This document shows positions 1-11,114 of a stretch of DNA of 64,000 bases, piece after piece. Each line of letters opens with the position of its first letter. Positions within the stretch are counted from its first letter, which is position 1. Source of the DNA: Citrobacter amalonaticus (GTDB lineage Bacteria > Pseudomonadota > Gammaproteobacteria > Enterobacterales > Enterobacteriaceae); contig JARDVN010000001.1 in NCBI GenBank assembly GCA_028994555.1, positions 4,526,001-4,590,000 of the forward strand. The letters are read 5' to 3'. The position numbers and the translations under genes are program-made. The notes under the pieces are model-generated. The model worked only from the letters and a program-made list of their open reading frames with translations, did not search any database and was not told where the DNA came from.

Positions 1-861
1 ACTTAGCGCCAGGGCAGCGAGCGAAGCCGCCATAAAAACCAACGAGCAACAGTAAACCCCTCGCATGCCGATACGCTTTGCCGCATTTCCGGTAAATACG
101 GCGGCAATTCCTGCGCCACCGCTGACCAGCCACAGCATATGGGTGATCGCACTGTCCAGCCCGGTATGGCGCTGCAGCAATTCGGGACCAAAACTCCACC
201 ATGCCGCACTGGCGACACCGCTAACAAAGGCTATCACCAGCAGGCGAAACATCCCCGATTTCATAAGGACAACGCGCCAGCGCGTCGGATCCCGGGATTG
301 TTCCGCACGTTCCCCAGGCAATGTACGCAGTGCTGCAAACAGGCAGAGTAGCGCCATGATCGCAAAGACGATGCATGCCAGGCGCCAGTTGCCCGGCATA
401 ACCCGTAACACCAGAACCGACAGGATGATCCCCCCCACTCGTTCCGGCGTTGATAATGGTATTTACCTGGGTTTGCCGTTCCGCAGAGATTCGCTGACTC
501 ACCGCTGCGGCAAGAGACGGTGAGGCCAGCCCGGAGCTAAGCCCGGCGATAAAAAAGGCCTGTCGCCAGAATCAGGGGGGGAATGCGCCAACGCCAGGAT
601 GACTAATCCACTTGCTGCGGTGATCCCAGCCAGCACGGCCGGAAGCCGTGGACCAAAGCGCTCCGTCAGAAAGGAGGCCAAAAAAACGGATAAGCAGTAG
701 GCAACATAGCTACAGGCCGCAATGATCCCGGCAACTTCTGGCGTGAAGGGAATCGCCTGACGGATATCAGGCAGCATGATTCCCCATGAAAATCGCGCCA
801 TTCCATAAGTCACAGCAATCAGTGAGAAACCCGTTATCCCCAGCGCGACATGTTTATTCAT
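1..861 (-). CDS. MFS transporter, partial at window edge, two frameshifts
   Basis: Inner-membrane transporter of the major facilitator superfamily, YbfB/YjiJ-like in general appearance; substrate unknown. The start is the ATG at 859-861, giving MNKHVALGITGF followed by a first hydrophobic segment and the typical MFS loop LTERFGPR between helices 2 and 3. Reading stays open only if one base is dropped in the 7-G run near 575-581 and one in the 7-C run near 430-436; the restored frame then continues as hydrophobic helices to base 1. The 3' part lies outside the window. It is divergent from the metalloprotease gene, with 158 bases between the two starts. The MFS assignment is secure, the subfamily less so. 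Confidence 0.72.
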
Positions 862-1019
862 TGTTCCCCTCACGTTGTGCGTCGTTAAAACGTAAACCCT
901 GATAGTCAGTTGCGCCACTTTCAGCCGCGCTGATTTATCCGACTTTCCTGCAGGTTTGCTTCTATGATTTACACTTAACATGCTTATTTTTTCGGCATTG
1001 CCAGACTCAGGAGAACCTT

Positions 1020-2039
1020 ATGCCCCATGCTTACAGTGTGATCCCGCCTTATATCCTGCGACGCATTATTGAAAGCGGTTCGGCGATGCAGCAACAGTGC
1101 GCACGCCAGACGCTGACTCACGTACAAACCCTGATGGCGCACATGCCCGGGAAACCGGCGGCGCCGCATGTGAATCAACCCGGTCAACTTGAACGTGATA
1201 TCTACGATGCTAAAAACAGGCAGGAATTACCTGGCACGCAGGTGCGCTATGAAGGCCATCCCTCAAACGGGGATGTTGCAGTGGACGAAGCCTATGATTA
1301 CCTCGGTGTCACGCATGACTTTTTCTGGAAAAACTGGCGCCGTGACTCGCTGGATAACAAAGGCTTAATTCTCACCGGGACCGTGCATTACGGGCATGAA
1401 TACCAGAATGCGTTCTGGAACGGTCAGCAGATGGTCTTTGGCGACGGCGATGGTGAGATATTTAATCGATTTACGATTGCCATTGATGTCGTTGCTCATG
1501 AACTGGCACACGGGATTACCGAATCAGAAGCAGGGTTGATTTACTTTGAACAGGCCGGTGCGCTCAACGAATCGGTTTCCGATGTATTTGGCGCGTTGGT
1601 TAAACAGTATCATCTTAAACAAACCGCCGATCGGGCTGACTGGCTTATCGGGGAAGGATTGCTGGCAGACGGCATTAATGGAAAGGGATTGCGCTCCATG
1701 TCAGCGCCGGGCACAGCCTATGATGACCCGTTGCTCGGGAAAGACCCACAACCTGCGCATATGCGGGACTTCATTAAGACACGCGAAGACAATGGCGGTG
1801 TTCATCTTAACTCTGGCATCCCGAACCGGGCGTTTTATCTGGCAGCCACCGCGCTCGGCGGTTACGCATGGGAAAAAGCGGGTTATGCCTGGTATGATAC
1901 GGTCTGCGATCGACAACTGGCGCAGGATGCAGACTTCATTGATTTTGCCCGCTTAACCGTTTATCACGGCGAAAAGCGCAGCGGCGCGGAAACCGCGAAG
2001 GCGATAGAAGCGGCCTGGAAAGCCACAGGAGTGATGTGA
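1020..2039 (+). CDS. Protealysin-like M4 (thermolysin family) metallopeptidase
   Basis: Zinc endopeptidase of peptidase family M4, 339 residues. The zinc site HELAH is at residues 160-164, the third ligand Glu184 lies in ALNESVSD, and the catalytic His262 sits in GGVHLNSG. There is no signal peptide. Instead a short N-terminal propeptide of about 50 residues starts with a Pro-Pro-Tyr motif at residues 9-11, in the place of the PPL-type motif of the protealysin subfamily, whose founding member is from Serratia proteamaculans. The stop codon is followed at once by the ATG of the emfourin gene (ATGTGAATG), so the two are translationally coupled. Known protealysins cleave actin and have been linked to bacterial invasion of host cells; whether this one does is inference. 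Confidence 0.9.
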   Translation: MPHAYSVIPPYILRRIIESGSAMQQQCARQTLTHVQTLMAHMPGKPAAPHVNQPGQLERDIYDAKNRQELPGTQVRYEGHPSNGDVAVDEAYDYLGVTHDFFWKNWRRDSLDNKGLILTGTVHYGHEYQNAFWNGQQMVFGDGDGEIFNRFTIAIDVVAHELAHGITESEAGLIYFEQAGALNESVSDVFGALVKQYHLKQTADRADWLIGEGLLADGINGKGLRSMSAPGTAYDDPLLGKDPQPAHMRDFIKTREDNGGVHLNSGIPNRAFYLAATALGGYAWEKAGYAWYDTVCDRQLAQDADFIDFARLTVYHGEKRSGAETAKAIEAAWKATGVM

Positions 2040-2390
2040 ATGGAGATCCCAGAATTAACCGATGATGCCGTGGTGGAACTGGCCCGGGAAGGTGGCGTCG
2101 CGTTTATGCCCAAACTGGCCCGACAGCGCAAAATTGCGCTGTCGGGCCTATCGACTGTTCAGCGTCAGCGCGTGGCCGACATTCTCCGGCAGAGCCTGAC
2201 CGTCGGTAAGCCTCCGGGGCTGTCGGGATCTCCGGGTCGCGGCGACCAGCGCTACTTTCGCATACAGATCATCTGGACACAGCATAATCAGGCGGGCTTT
2301 ACCGACATTATCGTACTGGTACCGGAAAACGATGCGCCAGCCTCACTGGTCGATCTTTGGCAAAAGGGCGAAGCCTGTATCTGCGATTAA
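2040..2390 (+). CDS. Emfourin-type inhibitor of the adjacent M4 protease
   Basis: A 116-residue cytoplasmic protein without signal peptide or membrane segment. It has the look of emfourin, the proteinaceous inhibitor encoded next to protealysin in Serratia: an N-terminal stretch with alternating acidic and hydrophobic residues, a central Gly/Ser-rich segment around GKPPGLSGSPGRGDQRYF, and a beta-rich C-terminus. Direct abutment to the protease gene supports the pairing. It would keep the protease inactive inside the producing cell, since neither protein is exported by a Sec signal. The gene ends tail-to-tail with yfgJ, overlapping by three bases. Family assignment is from memory of length, context and composition, not from an alignment. 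Confidence 0.78.
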   Translation: MEIPELTDDAVVELAREGGVAFMPKLARQRKIALSGLSTVQRQRVADILRQSLTVGKPPGLSGSPGRGDQRYFRIQIIWTQHNQAGFTDIIVLVPENDAPASLVDLWQKGEACICD

Positions 2391-2608
2391 TCCTGCGACA
2401 GCACAAACTCAACGCGTTTTTTCGAAATCAGCCCGTGACCGTTTTGACAAAAATAATCTACTGCGCCACAGGCTTTTAAGACCTGGAGCGGCTGATGGCA
2501 GTCCGGGCAACGCGCTTCTACGCTAAAGTCTGTCTGACAGGTTTCACAATGTGCGTTATCGCCATGACGATCGAGCGGATGCTGACAAACGGGACAAATG
2601 AGTTCCAT
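2387..2608 (-). CDS. yfgJ: YfgJ, small zinc-ribbon protein
   Basis: A 73-residue protein with two zinc-ribbon knuckle pairs: CPVC and CETC in the N-terminal half, then CPDC and a later Cys/His group (C-x-N-G-H). Its length and sequence match the conserved enterobacterial YfgJ family, whose biochemical role is unknown. It lies just downstream of der on the same strand, as in E. coli. An imperfect GC-rich hairpin sits between the two genes at about 2634-2663. Confidence 0.92.
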   Translation of the reverse strand: MELICPVCQHPLDRHGDNAHCETCQTDFSVEARCPDCHQPLQVLKACGAVDYFCQNGHGLISKKRVEFVLSQD

Positions 2609-2667
2609 ACTTCCTCCTCATATTCCTGTTGATGACGCCCTCCCCCGCCGGGAGAGGGCGTGATGGA

Positions 2668-4141
2668 TTACTTGCTTTTTTTGATGTGCTTAATCAGACG
2701 CTTACGCTTACGCATCTGGGTCGGAGTCAGCGTATTGCGTTTGTTGGCATACGGGTTCTCGCCCTCTTTAAACTGAATGCGGATCGGCGTCCCCATCACT
2801 TCCAGCGATTTACGGAAGTAGTTCATCAGATAGCGTTTGTAAGAGTCCGGCAGGTCTTTGACCTGATTACCGTGGATCACCACAATCGGCGGGTTATACC
2901 CCCCCGGCGTGCGCGTATTTCAGCTTCACGCGACGGCCACGAACCAGCGGCGGCTGGTGATCTTCCACCGCCATCGTCATAATGCGGGTCAGCATCGCCG
3001 TACTGACGCGACGGGTGGAGCTGTCATAGGCTTCACGAACGGATTCAAACAAATTGCCGACACCGCTGCCATGCAGCGCAGAGATAAAGTGCACGCGTGC
3101 GAAGTCGATAAAGCCCAGACGATAGTCCAGCGTCTCTTTTACCTGTTCTTTCACTTCCTGCGTCAGACCGTCCCACTTGTTCACGACAATCACAAGTGAG
3201 CGCCCACTATTGAGGATAAAGCCCAGCAGTGACAGGTCCTGATCGGAGATACCTTCACGGGCATCAATCACCAGCATCACCACGTTGGCATCTTCAATCG
3301 CCTGCAGCGTTTTGATAACCGAGAACTTTTCTACCGCATCGGTAATTTTTCCGCGTTTACGTACTCCGGCGGTATCGATGAGCACATATTCGCGCTCATC
3401 GCGTTCCATCGGGATATAAATACTGTCACGCGTGGTGCCCGGCATGTCATAAACGACCACGCGGTCTTCACCCAGAATACGGTTAGTCAGTGTGGACTTA
3501 CCGACGTTCGGACGACCGACAATCGCCAGCTTGATCGGCAGATCCTGCGGGTTGAAGTCATCTTCCGGCTCTTCTTCACCGTTTTCATCGGCTTCGAACT
3601 GTGCCCAGTATTCGGCGTCTTCGTCCACTTCTTCCTGCGGTGCGGCATCGTCCATCCACGGCAGCAGAACGTGTTCCAACAGGCTGAGTACGCCACGGCC
3701 ATGCGACGCGGCGATCGGGTGAATTTCACCGAGACCCAACGAGTAGAAATCAACGATAGCCTGATCCGGATCGAGTCCATCCGTTTTGTTGGCGACCAGG
3801 AACGTCGGTTTTTCACGGGAACGCAAATGCTGGGCGATTGCTTCGTCGGCTGGCATCAGACCGGCGCGCGCATCCACCATAAACAGCACCACATCCGCTT
3901 CTTCAATCGCCAGCAGCGATTGTTCCGCCATCCGGGTTTCTACGCCATCTTCGGTGCCATCAATCCCGCCGGTATCAATACAGATAAACTCGCGGCCTTC
4001 AATCTCCGCACGACCGTACTTACGGTCACGAGTCAGACCCGGGAAATCCGCAACCAGCGCATCTCGGGTGCGAGTTAGACGGTTAAATAACGTGGATTTT
4101 CCGACGTTAGGGCGCCCGACAAGCGCGACCACAGGTACCAT
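2668..4141 (-). CDS. der: Ribosome assembly GTPase Der (EngA), one frameshift
   Basis: Essential GTPase with two tandem G domains and a C-terminal KH-like domain, needed for maturation of the 50S ribosomal subunit. The first P-loop is [12 protein letters not shown] at residues 9-20 and the second [12 protein letters not shown] lies near residue 209; both G4 motifs are visible (NKTD and NKWD). An acidic linker rich in Glu and Asp joins the domains, as usual. The frame breaks in a run of seven C at about 2899-2905. Dropping one base links residue 414 to the normal C-terminal 70 residues ending in a Lys/Arg-rich tail, restoring the family length of about 490. The gene follows bamB in the yfgM-bamB-der order of E. 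coli. Confidence 0.96.
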
Positions 4142-4204
4142 GTTTAAAGCCTCATTTTAAAAATCATCAGACAACAGACGCCATTTTTTGCGCCGTTGTT
4201 AAAA

Positions 4205-4243
4205 ACAGGAAAACGGCCCCTGTACCAGGAGCCGTTTTTTGAA
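4205..4243 (-). terminator. Hairpin with T run between bamB and der
   Basis: An inverted repeat AAAACGGC...GCCGTTTT with an imperfect CCTG/CAGG inner stem. The run of A and T on either side would allow it to act on either strand. It probably ends or attenuates the bamB transcript before der. Confidence 0.6.
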
Positions 4244-4260
4244 ACATACGACCAGGACGA

Positions 4261-5439
4261 TTAGCGTGTAATGGAGTACACGGTACCGTCTTTGGCCTGG
4301 ATCAGCAGTTTGCCGTCGGCTGCGACCGGTTCAGTCAGGAAGCCGGAGCTGTCTACTTTTTGCTGCGCCACAAAACGACCGTCTTCGACATTAAGCCAGT
4401 GCAGATAGCCTTCACTATCACCCACCACCAGATTGCCGTTATACAGCGCTGGCGAAGTCAGCAGACGGTGAAGCAGATCGCTTTGCGTCCAGAGCGTGAC
4501 GCCACCATCGGTGGTCAACGCCAGTACACGGTCATTCTGATCGACCAGGTAGATACGGTTGCCATCGACGATAAAGTCATTCACCGAGCCCAGTTCACGT
4601 TTCCACATGATCTGGCCGCTGCGCAGATCCAGCGCGGTCAGGTTACCATTATAAGCCAGGGCGTAAACGACGCCATTGACGATGACCGGCGTGGTATCCA
4701 CATCGCTCAGACGGTCGATCTCGGTGGAGCCGGTCGCCTGAGAAATACGCTGCTGCCAAATCATTTGTCCCTGCTGCATCAGCACAGCGCTCACACGGCC
4801 GTTATCGCCGCCGACAATGGCCGCGCCAAAGGCGGTTGCCGGCGCAGATTCGCCACGCAGGGAGAGAGACGGCATATCCAGGTTGACGGTCCACTTAACG
4901 GCGCCATCCGCTTCATTCAATGCCTGCAGTTGACCATTGCTGGTGTGAATCAGCACCAGCCCATCGCTGACCACCGGACGGGAAAGCGCTTCACCGGCCA
5001 CTTTGGTCTGCCATGCAACCGTACCGTCCGCCGCGTTCAGCGCATACACCTGCGCTTTTTCGCTGCCAATATAGACGTGACCGCCGGCAACCGTTACGCC
5101 GCCAGACAACTGCGCCGATGAGCGTGAGAACCAGCCATCTTTCTCACCCAGATTTATCGCCCAGACCTCTTTACCGTCATCAGCGTTCAACGCTTTCACC
5201 ACGCCAGCACGATCGGCCGCGTAGACCACGTTATCAGCATAGGCCGGATGGAGGTTGGAATAGAAATCACCGATACCATTGCCTACAGACGTACTCCACG
5301 CCGTAGACGGGGTAAACTGGTTTTCAACCACCGGTAATGGGGACATTTTTACAACGTCTTCTTCGCCACTAAACAGTGAACAGCCGCTCAACAGGGTAAC
5401 GGAAAGCAGCCCTGGCAGAAGTAATTTACGCAATTGCAT
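4261..5439 (-). CDS. bamB: Outer membrane assembly lipoprotein BamB
   Basis: A 392-residue lipoprotein subunit of the BAM complex, which inserts beta-barrel proteins into the outer membrane. The lipobox LLSGC places the lipidated Cys at residue 20 after a short signal peptide. The mature part carries the eight repeated beta-propeller (PQQ-like) blades, visible as repeats such as VYAADRAGVVKALNADDGK and VYIGSEKAQVYALNAADG. It follows yfgM by 10 bases and is probably cotranscribed with it, as in E. coli (formerly yfgL). Confidence 0.97.
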   Translation of the reverse strand: MQLRKLLLPGLLSVTLLSGCSLFSGEEDVVKMSPLPVVENQFTPSTAWSTSVGNGIGDFYSNLHPAYADNVVYAADRAGVVKALNADDGKEVWAINLGEKDGWFSRSSAQLSGGVTVAGGHVYIGSEKAQVYALNAADGTVAWQTKVAGEALSRPVVSDGLVLIHTSNGQLQALNEADGAVKWTVNLDMPSLSLRGESAPATAFGAAIVGGDNGRVSAVLMQQGQMIWQQRISQATGSTEIDRLSDVDTTPVIVNGVVYALAYNGNLTALDLRSGQIMWKRELGSVNDFIVDGNRIYLVDQNDRVLALTTDGGVTLWTQSDLLHRLLTSPALYNGNLVVGDSEGYLHWLNVEDGRFVAQQKVDSSGFLTEPVAADGKLLIQAKDGTVYSITR

Positions 5440-5449
5440 CGGGTCCCTC

Positions 5450-6070
5450 TCAGATGGACAAATTATTGATTTTCATCTGCATCATTTCGCTCAGCGCCGG
5501 GGAGGCGTTACTTTTCACGCCCGCTTCCCACGCACTACGCGCACCTTGTTTATCACCTTTACTCAGCAATGCTTCGCCGCGCAGATCGGCAACAATCGCT
5601 GCCCATCCTTCACCCTTCACGCCATCCAGGGTTTTCAGCGCCGTATCGGCCTGCTTGAGTTGCACCTGAACACGTGCCAGACGTAGCGTGATCACCGCTT
5701 TAAGGTTTTCATCACTCGTGGCGGCCAGCCCCTGCTGAAGCTGGGCCGCGGCTTTCTCAAGTTGATTCTGATCGACAAACTGCTGCGCCAGTTCCATAGA
5801 AGCCAACGCGCCGTAGGTGTTCTTATTGTCGGCGGCAAATTTCTCTGCGGCTGACAGGTTTTCCGCTTTACCCGCGCTGAGCGAGCTCACCACGGTTTGA
5901 TATGACAAAGAAGCAGAGCGTGCGGACTCAGTCTGATGATTGTTCCAGTAGCGCCAGCCTACCAGCGCACCAACACCTAAAATAACCCCAACAGCCAGGG
6001 CTTTGCCATTCTCGGCAAAGAAGCGTTTGATTGCCTCAACCTGGTCGTTTTCGTTCTCGTAAATTTCCAC
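5450..6070 (-). CDS. yfgM: YfgM, TPR-like inner-membrane ancillary translocon protein
   Basis: A 206-residue protein with an N-terminal cytoplasmic stretch, one membrane helix at about residues 19-40 (GKALAVGVILGVGALVGW), and a periplasmic alpha-helical TPR-like domain. In E. coli YfgM joins the SecYEG translocon together with PpiD and affects the Rcs stress response. It lies between hisS (14-base gap) and bamB (10-base gap), the conserved order. Nothing unusual was seen. Confidence 0.95.
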   Translation of the reverse strand: MEIYENENDQVEAIKRFFAENGKALAVGVILGVGALVGWRYWNNHQTESARSASLSYQTVVSSLSAGKAENLSAAEKFAADNKNTYGALASMELAQQFVDQNQLEKAAAQLQQGLAATSDENLKAVITLRLARVQVQLKQADTALKTLDGVKGEGWAAIVADLRGEALLSKGDKQGARSAWEAGVKSNASPALSEMMQMKINNLSI

Positions 6071-6083
6071 GCAGTCCTTCTCC

Positions 6084-7359
6084 TTAAGCCATTAACGTGC
6101 GCAAATGCGTTGCAACGTTATCCTGTGCAACTTCAGTTTGCTCACCGGAGCGCAAATCCTTCACTACAACAGTACCGGCAGCCACTTCAGACTCGCCAAG
6201 TACCAGTGCAACGCGGGCGCCCCATTTGTCAGCTCGGGCAAACTGTTTTTTAAAGTTGCCACCGCCGTGGTTTGTCATTAGCTTCACGCCCGGGATTTCA
6301 TCACGCACGCGCTCAGCCAGTGTCATTGCCGCAGACTGCGTATCCGCGCCTGAAGCGACCAGGTATATATCGACAACAGAATCGGCTTTAAATTCCGGAT
6401 TAACTGCCTGAACCAGTAAAACAAGTCGCTCCAGGCCCATGGCAAAGCCCACCCCCCGGGGTCGCGCGACCGCCGAGTTGCTCAACCAGTCCGTCATAAC
6501 GACCGCCCGCACAGACGGTGCCCTGTGAGCCCAGGCTGCTGGTGACCCATTCAAACACCGTACGGTTGTAGTAGTCGAGACCACGAACCAGACGCTGGTT
6601 GACAGTGTAGGCGATACCCGCGGCTTCCAGCAGTTTGCACAGGCCTGCAAAGTGTTCGCGGGAATCGTCATCCAGATAGTCGCCAAGCTGAGGTGCATCG
6701 TTGAGCAGCGCCTGTACGTCCGGATTTTTTGAATCCAGCACGCGTAACGGGTTGGAGTACATGCGACGTTTGCAGTCTTCGTCCAGTTTCTCAACGTGCT
6801 GCTCCAGGAATGCCACCAGCGCATCGCGATAATTCGCACGCGCTTCCAGCGATCCGATGGAGTTCAGCTCAAGATTAACATGTTCAGCGATGCCCAGCGC
6901 ACGCCACCAGCGCGCGGTGAGCATAATCAGTTCGGCATCAATATCCGGCCCTTGCAGACCAAAGGCTTCGACACCCAACTGATGGAACTGACGATAGCGC
7001 CCTTTCTGCGGCCGCTCGTGGCGGAACATCGGCCCGATGTACCACAGACGCTGTTCCTGATTGTACAGAAGACCATGCTCGATGCCGGCGCGTACACAGC
7101 CCGCCGTCCCTTCCGGACGCAGCGTCAGGCTATCGCCATTGCGGTCCTCAAAGGTGTACATCTCTTTTTCAACCACGTCGGTCACTTCGCCGATCGCGCG
7201 TTTGAATAACGGGGTCTGCTCTACAATCGGCAAGCGGATTTCACTGTAACCGTAGCTGCCGAGCACGTTTTTGAGTGTGCCTTCAATGCGCTGCCAAATG
7301 GCGGTTTCGCCAGGCAGATAATCGTTCATGCCGCGAATGGCTTGAATGTTTTTTGCCAC
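6084..7359 (-). CDS. hisS: Histidyl-tRNA synthetase, one frameshift
   Basis: Class II aminoacyl-tRNA synthetase that charges tRNA-His. The N-terminal [14 protein letters not shown] and class II motif 2 ([17 protein letters not shown]) are clear, as is the histidine-binding [13 protein letters not shown] segment; the C-terminal anticodon-binding domain follows. The frame breaks at 6452-6457, where six G on the coding strand should be five. The repaired junction reads [14 protein letters not shown], which is class II motif 3, and gives the usual 424 residues. ATG at 7357-7359 is the start. Two short GC hairpins lie in the 110 bases between ispG and this gene. Confidence 0.96.
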
Positions 7360-7469
7360 GTTTATTCTCTTTCTGAATATAAAAATGAACCCTCAGCGCT
7401 TCCCCGAGCGATACGGGAGCCATGCGGGTTCAATCATACACGGGAAGCACGCCGCTTCCCATCACGTTG

Positions 7470-8588
7470 TTATTTTTCAACCTGCTGCACGTTGATACGC
7501 TGCGCTTCGTCGAGCATCGTCGCTTTGGCGCGAATACGGGCTTCAAGCTGGTCAATCATATCGCTGTTATCCAGACGATCTTTACGTACGCCATCTTCAT
7601 AGAGACCGCTTTTCTTGTTACCGCCAGTCACGCCCAGCGTGGACACCAGTGCTTCACCCGGACCGTTAACCACGCAGCCGATAATGGATACATCCATCGG
7701 CGTGATGATGTCCTCCAGACGTTGTTCCAGCGCGTTAACCGTGCCGATCACGTCAAACTCCTGACGTGAACAGGTCGGGCAGGCGATAAAATTGATCCCG
7801 CGAGCGCGAATACGCAGAGACTTCAGGATATCGAAGCCGACTTTGATCTCTTCTACCGGGTCAGCCGCCAGCGAAACGCGCAGCGTATCGCCAATCCCTT
7901 CAGACAGCAGCAGGCCGAGACCAATGGCTGATTTCACCGCACCGCTGCGTGCGCCACCGGCTTCGGTGATCCCTAAATGCAACGGTTGATCGATTTGCTT
8001 TGCCAGCAGGCGATAGGATTCAACGGCGAGGAACACGTCCGACGCTTTTACGCTGACCTTAAACTGATCAAAATTCAGACGATCGAGATGATCCACATGG
8101 CGCATGGCCGATTCCAGCAAGGCCTGCGGCGTGGGTTCGCCGTACTTTTCCTGCAGATCTTTTTCCAGCGAACCGGCGTTCACGCCGATACGAATGGGGA
8201 TATTTTTGTCGCGGGCGCAATCCACCACCATGCGGATACGCTCTTCGTTACCGATATTACCTGGGTTAATTCGCAGGCAGTCAACGCCGTACTCCGCCAC
8301 TTTGAGCGCAATACGGTAGTCGAAGTGAATGTCGGCAACCAGCGGAACAGAAACCTGTTGCTTAATCAGTTTAAAGGCTTCTGCGGCATCCATCGTGGGT
8401 ACGGAGACACGAACAATGTCAGCGCCAACGCGTTCCAGCGCTTTGATCTGATTCACCGTCGCTTCCACATCCGTGGTGCGCGTATTGGTCATCGACTGGA
8501 CGGCGATGGGAGCCCCATCGCCAATCGGCACATTCCCAACGTAAATACGCGTTGATTTTCTACGTTGAATTGGAGCCTGGTTATGCAT
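7470..8588 (-). CDS. ispG: 4-hydroxy-3-methylbut-2-enyl diphosphate synthase IspG (GcpE)
   Basis: Iron-sulfur enzyme of the MEP (non-mevalonate) isoprenoid pathway that reductively opens methylerythritol cyclodiphosphate to HMBPP. Length is 372 residues. The [4Fe-4S] ligands are the two Cys of CPTCSRQEF and the Cys of GCVVNGPGE in the C-terminal domain, joined to an N-terminal TIM barrel. It sits between rodZ and hisS on the same strand, as in E. coli, with 26 bases to rodZ. Confidence 0.97.
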   Translation of the reverse strand: MHNQAPIQRRKSTRIYVGNVPIGDGAPIAVQSMTNTRTTDVEATVNQIKALERVGADIVRVSVPTMDAAEAFKLIKQQVSVPLVADIHFDYRIALKVAEYGVDCLRINPGNIGNEERIRMVVDCARDKNIPIRIGVNAGSLEKDLQEKYGEPTPQALLESAMRHVDHLDRLNFDQFKVSVKASDVFLAVESYRLLAKQIDQPLHLGITEAGGARSGAVKSAIGLGLLLSEGIGDTLRVSLAADPVEEIKVGFDILKSLRIRARGINFIACPTCSRQEFDVIGTVNALEQRLEDIITPMDVSIIGCVVNGPGEALVSTLGVTGGNKKSGLYEDGVRKDRLDNSDMIDQLEARIRAKATMLDEAQRINVQQVEK

Positions 8589-8614
8589 GAAAAATCTCCC
8601 GCGTTACCCGTCTG

Positions 8615-9607
8615 TTACTGCGCCGGTGATTGTTCGGCATTGAGGGTCAGACGCGCAACCTGGTTAGTTCTGATAAAACGGCTCAGATCGACAGGTTTTC
8701 CTTGATACTGGATCTGCACCGCAGCCGGCGCACCAATTTTAAGCTTGTATGGCGCCTGACCGGTCAGGTTTAAATTGCCATCTTTACGCTGCATACCGCT
8801 GAACAGCTTTTTACCTGTCGCATCGCTTACTTCCAGCCAGCAATCAGCGGTAAAGTTCATCACCAGCGCGTTTGGATCGGCAGACGCTTGCACGCCCGCT
8901 TGATCGGTCGGTAATGGTGCTGCGCCATCCGGCGTTGCCGGTGCTGTTGGCGTTTCTGTTGCGGTATCTACGTTGGCCTGAGAAGGCGCGACCACGGCAT
9001 TCTGTTGCGGATCAACCGCGGGGGCGGTCGTCGGCGCAGGCGTTTGCGCCGTCTCCGCAGGACCGGTGGCCACTGGCGTGTTGTCCTGGCTTGCTGTCGC
9101 GCTGGTATCCAGCGGCACGCTTTGCGTGTTTTCGCTGTTGGCATTCAGCTCAGCAGAGGATTGATCGGCCATCGTGGAGATCTCTTCCTGCTGCGCTTTG
9201 TGGTTTTGCCACCACCAGGCGCCCGTCAGGCCGACTACAACAAACAGCACCAGCCAGGTAAAGGTCATCAACCAGCCATCGCGCTTTTTACGGCGTTTGC
9301 CTAACGAGAAACTCTGCATCGGCGCAACTTTCGCCGCACGAACCGGTGCCTGCTTCTCCAGAGCCGGCAGCAGCTCTTCTTCAGGAATATGGACCAGACG
9401 CGCATAAGAGCGGATGTACCCGCGCAGGAACGTTGAAGCTAAATCGGCCGGTGCCTTATCATCTTCAATGTCGCGTACGGTGGATACTTTCAGGCAAAGT
9501 CGCTCAGCGACAGCCTGCTGGCTGAGTCCGAGTTGTTCACGGGCATTGCGTAGACGAACGCCGGTGGATTGTGCTTCATGTTGGTCGTGAGTGGCTTCAG
9601 TATTCAT
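8615..9607 (-). CDS. rodZ: Cytoskeletal membrane protein RodZ
   Basis: A 330-residue bitopic protein that links MreB to the cell-wall elongation machinery and maintains rod shape. It has an N-terminal helix-turn-helix domain ([19 protein letters not shown], about residues 19-37), a basic juxtamembrane KRRKKR, a membrane helix at about residues 114-130, a long Pro/Thr/Ala-rich periplasmic linker, and a C-terminal beta domain (DUF4115). It precedes ispG. The 287 bases upstream, to rlmN, contain no convincing gene. Confidence 0.96.
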   Translation of the reverse strand: MNTEATHDQHEAQSTGVRLRNAREQLGLSQQAVAERLCLKVSTVRDIEDDKAPADLASTFLRGYIRSYARLVHIPEEELLPALEKQAPVRAAKVAPMQSFSLGKRRKKRDGWLMTFTWLVLFVVVGLTGAWWWQNHKAQQEEISTMADQSSAELNANSENTQSVPLDTSATASQDNTPVATGPAETAQTPAPTTAPAVDPQQNAVVAPSQANVDTATETPTAPATPDGAAPLPTDQAGVQASADPNALVMNFTADCWLEVSDATGKKLFSGMQRKDGNLNLTGQAPYKLKIGAPAAVQIQYQGKPVDLSRFIRTNQVARLTLNAEQSPAQ

Positions 9608-9894
9608 TCGCTACAGCTGCTGGTGAAAATTAGGGTTCAGGCGCCGGCGAGTCACAATGCCCACCCACACCGCGAAATTCTGGTCAGTCAACCTGAGTCA
9701 AACAGTATAAACCTCTCTGCCGACTCTTAACAAAAACAGCTTAAGCCTGAGGGCTAAACTATTGTCGCGCCGTACATACTGCCTTAAAGTCGACAAAAAC
9801 GCACCGTTATTATTGACCGGACAAGTACGACCCTGACCCTCATGCAAATTACGTTGCGCCACAGCACAGAAAACAGGCTGTAGCGCATTGCACA

Positions 9895-11061
9895 TCAGAC
9901 GGTTTTAACGTCGATAGCCTCACCCTGCATACGCTTACGCAGCGTACGTTTGGTCCGGTCGATCACATCTCCCGCCAGTTGTCCGCAGGCGGCGTCGATA
10001 TCATCACCCCGCGTTTTACGCACAATGGTGGTAAAGCCATAATTCATCAATACTTTAGAAAAACGATCAATACGGCTATTGGAGCTTCGTCCATACGGCG
10101 CGCCCGGGAACGGGTTCCATGGGATCAGGTTGATCTTGCACGGCGTATCCTTCAGCAGTTCTGCCAGTTGATGGGCATGCTCTGTGCCGTCGTTAACGTG
10201 ATCCAGCATGACGTATTCAATGGTGACTCGTCCCTGGTTGGCATTGGATTTCTCCAGATAGCGGCGAACCGCGCTCAGGAAGGTTTCGATATTGTACTTT
10301 TTGTTGATCGGTACAATTTCGTCACGAATTTCGTCATTCGGCGCATGCAGCGAGATAGCCAGCGCGACATCGATCATATCGCCTAATTTGTCGAGAGCTG
10401 GCACCACGCCGGAGGTCGACAGCGTAACGCGACGCTTGGACAAACCAAAGCCGAAATCATCAAGCATGATTTCCATGGCAGGCACGACGTTTGTCAGGTT
10501 AAGCAGCGGTTCACCCATACCCATCATCACCACGTTGGTGATTGGACGCTGACCCGTGATTTTCGCCGCGCCGACAATTTTTGCCGCACGCCAGACCTGA
10601 CCAATAATTTCAGACACGCGCAGGTTACGGTTAAAACCCTGCTGCGCGGTTGAACAGAATTTACACTCCAGCGCACAACCCACCTGCGAAGAGACACACA
10701 GCGTGGCGCGGTCATCTTCCGGGATATACACCGTTTCAACACGCTGATCGCCCACGGCTATCGCCCATTTGATGGTGCCATCGGAAGAGCGCTGTTCTTC
10801 AACCACTTCTGGTGCGCGGATTTCCGCCACCTCTTTAAGCTTGTTGCGCAGCACTTTGTTGATGTCCGTCATGTCATCAAAGTTGTCGCTGCAATAGTGG
10901 TACATCCATTTCATCACCTGATCGGCACGAAACGGCTTCTCGCCCATCTCTTTAAAGAATTCGCGCATCTGCTGACGGTTCAGATCCAACAGGTTGATTT
11001 TTCCATTTTTATTGGGAACCGCAGGGGTGACTATTTCGGAGGTGTTAACTAATTCAGACAT
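9895..11061 (-). CDS. rlmN: Dual-specificity RNA methyltransferase RlmN
   Basis: Radical SAM enzyme that methylates C2 of A2503 in 23S rRNA and A37 in some tRNAs. Length is 388 residues. The cluster motif CxxxCxxC is CALECKFC at residues 129-136. The catalytic C-terminal Cys lies in DAACGQLAG, and the SAM-binding GMGEPLLN is present. It is downstream of ndk on the same strand, separated by a terminator-like hairpin at 11115-11150. Confidence 0.97.
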   Translation of the reverse strand: MSELVNTSEIVTPAVPNKNGKINLLDLNRQQMREFFKEMGEKPFRADQVMKWMYHYCSDNFDDMTDINKVLRNKLKEVAEIRAPEVVEEQRSSDGTIKWAIAVGDQRVETVYIPEDDRATLCVSSQVGCALECKFCSTAQQGFNRNLRVSEIIGQVWRAAKIVGAAKITGQRPITNVVMMGMGEPLLNLTNVVPAMEIMLDDFGFGLSKRRVTLSTSGVVPALDKLGDMIDVALAISLHAPNDEIRDEIVPINKKYNIETFLSAVRRYLEKSNANQGRVTIEYVMLDHVNDGTEHAHQLAELLKDTPCKINLIPWNPFPGAPYGRSSNSRIDRFSKVLMNYGFTTIVRKTRGDDIDAACGQLAGDVIDRTKRTLRKRMQGEAIDVKTV

Positions 11062-11114
11062 AATTTTTTCCGGCCTCGTTGTTACACGTTATGGCCCATG
11101 GGAGGTTGAAAAGA

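Noticed and set aside
9608..9894. A possible small gene between rodZ and rlmN (open frame 9698-9895, minus strand)
   Set aside because: It starts at the rlmN stop, has no ribosome site or family likeness, and E. coli has no gene there.
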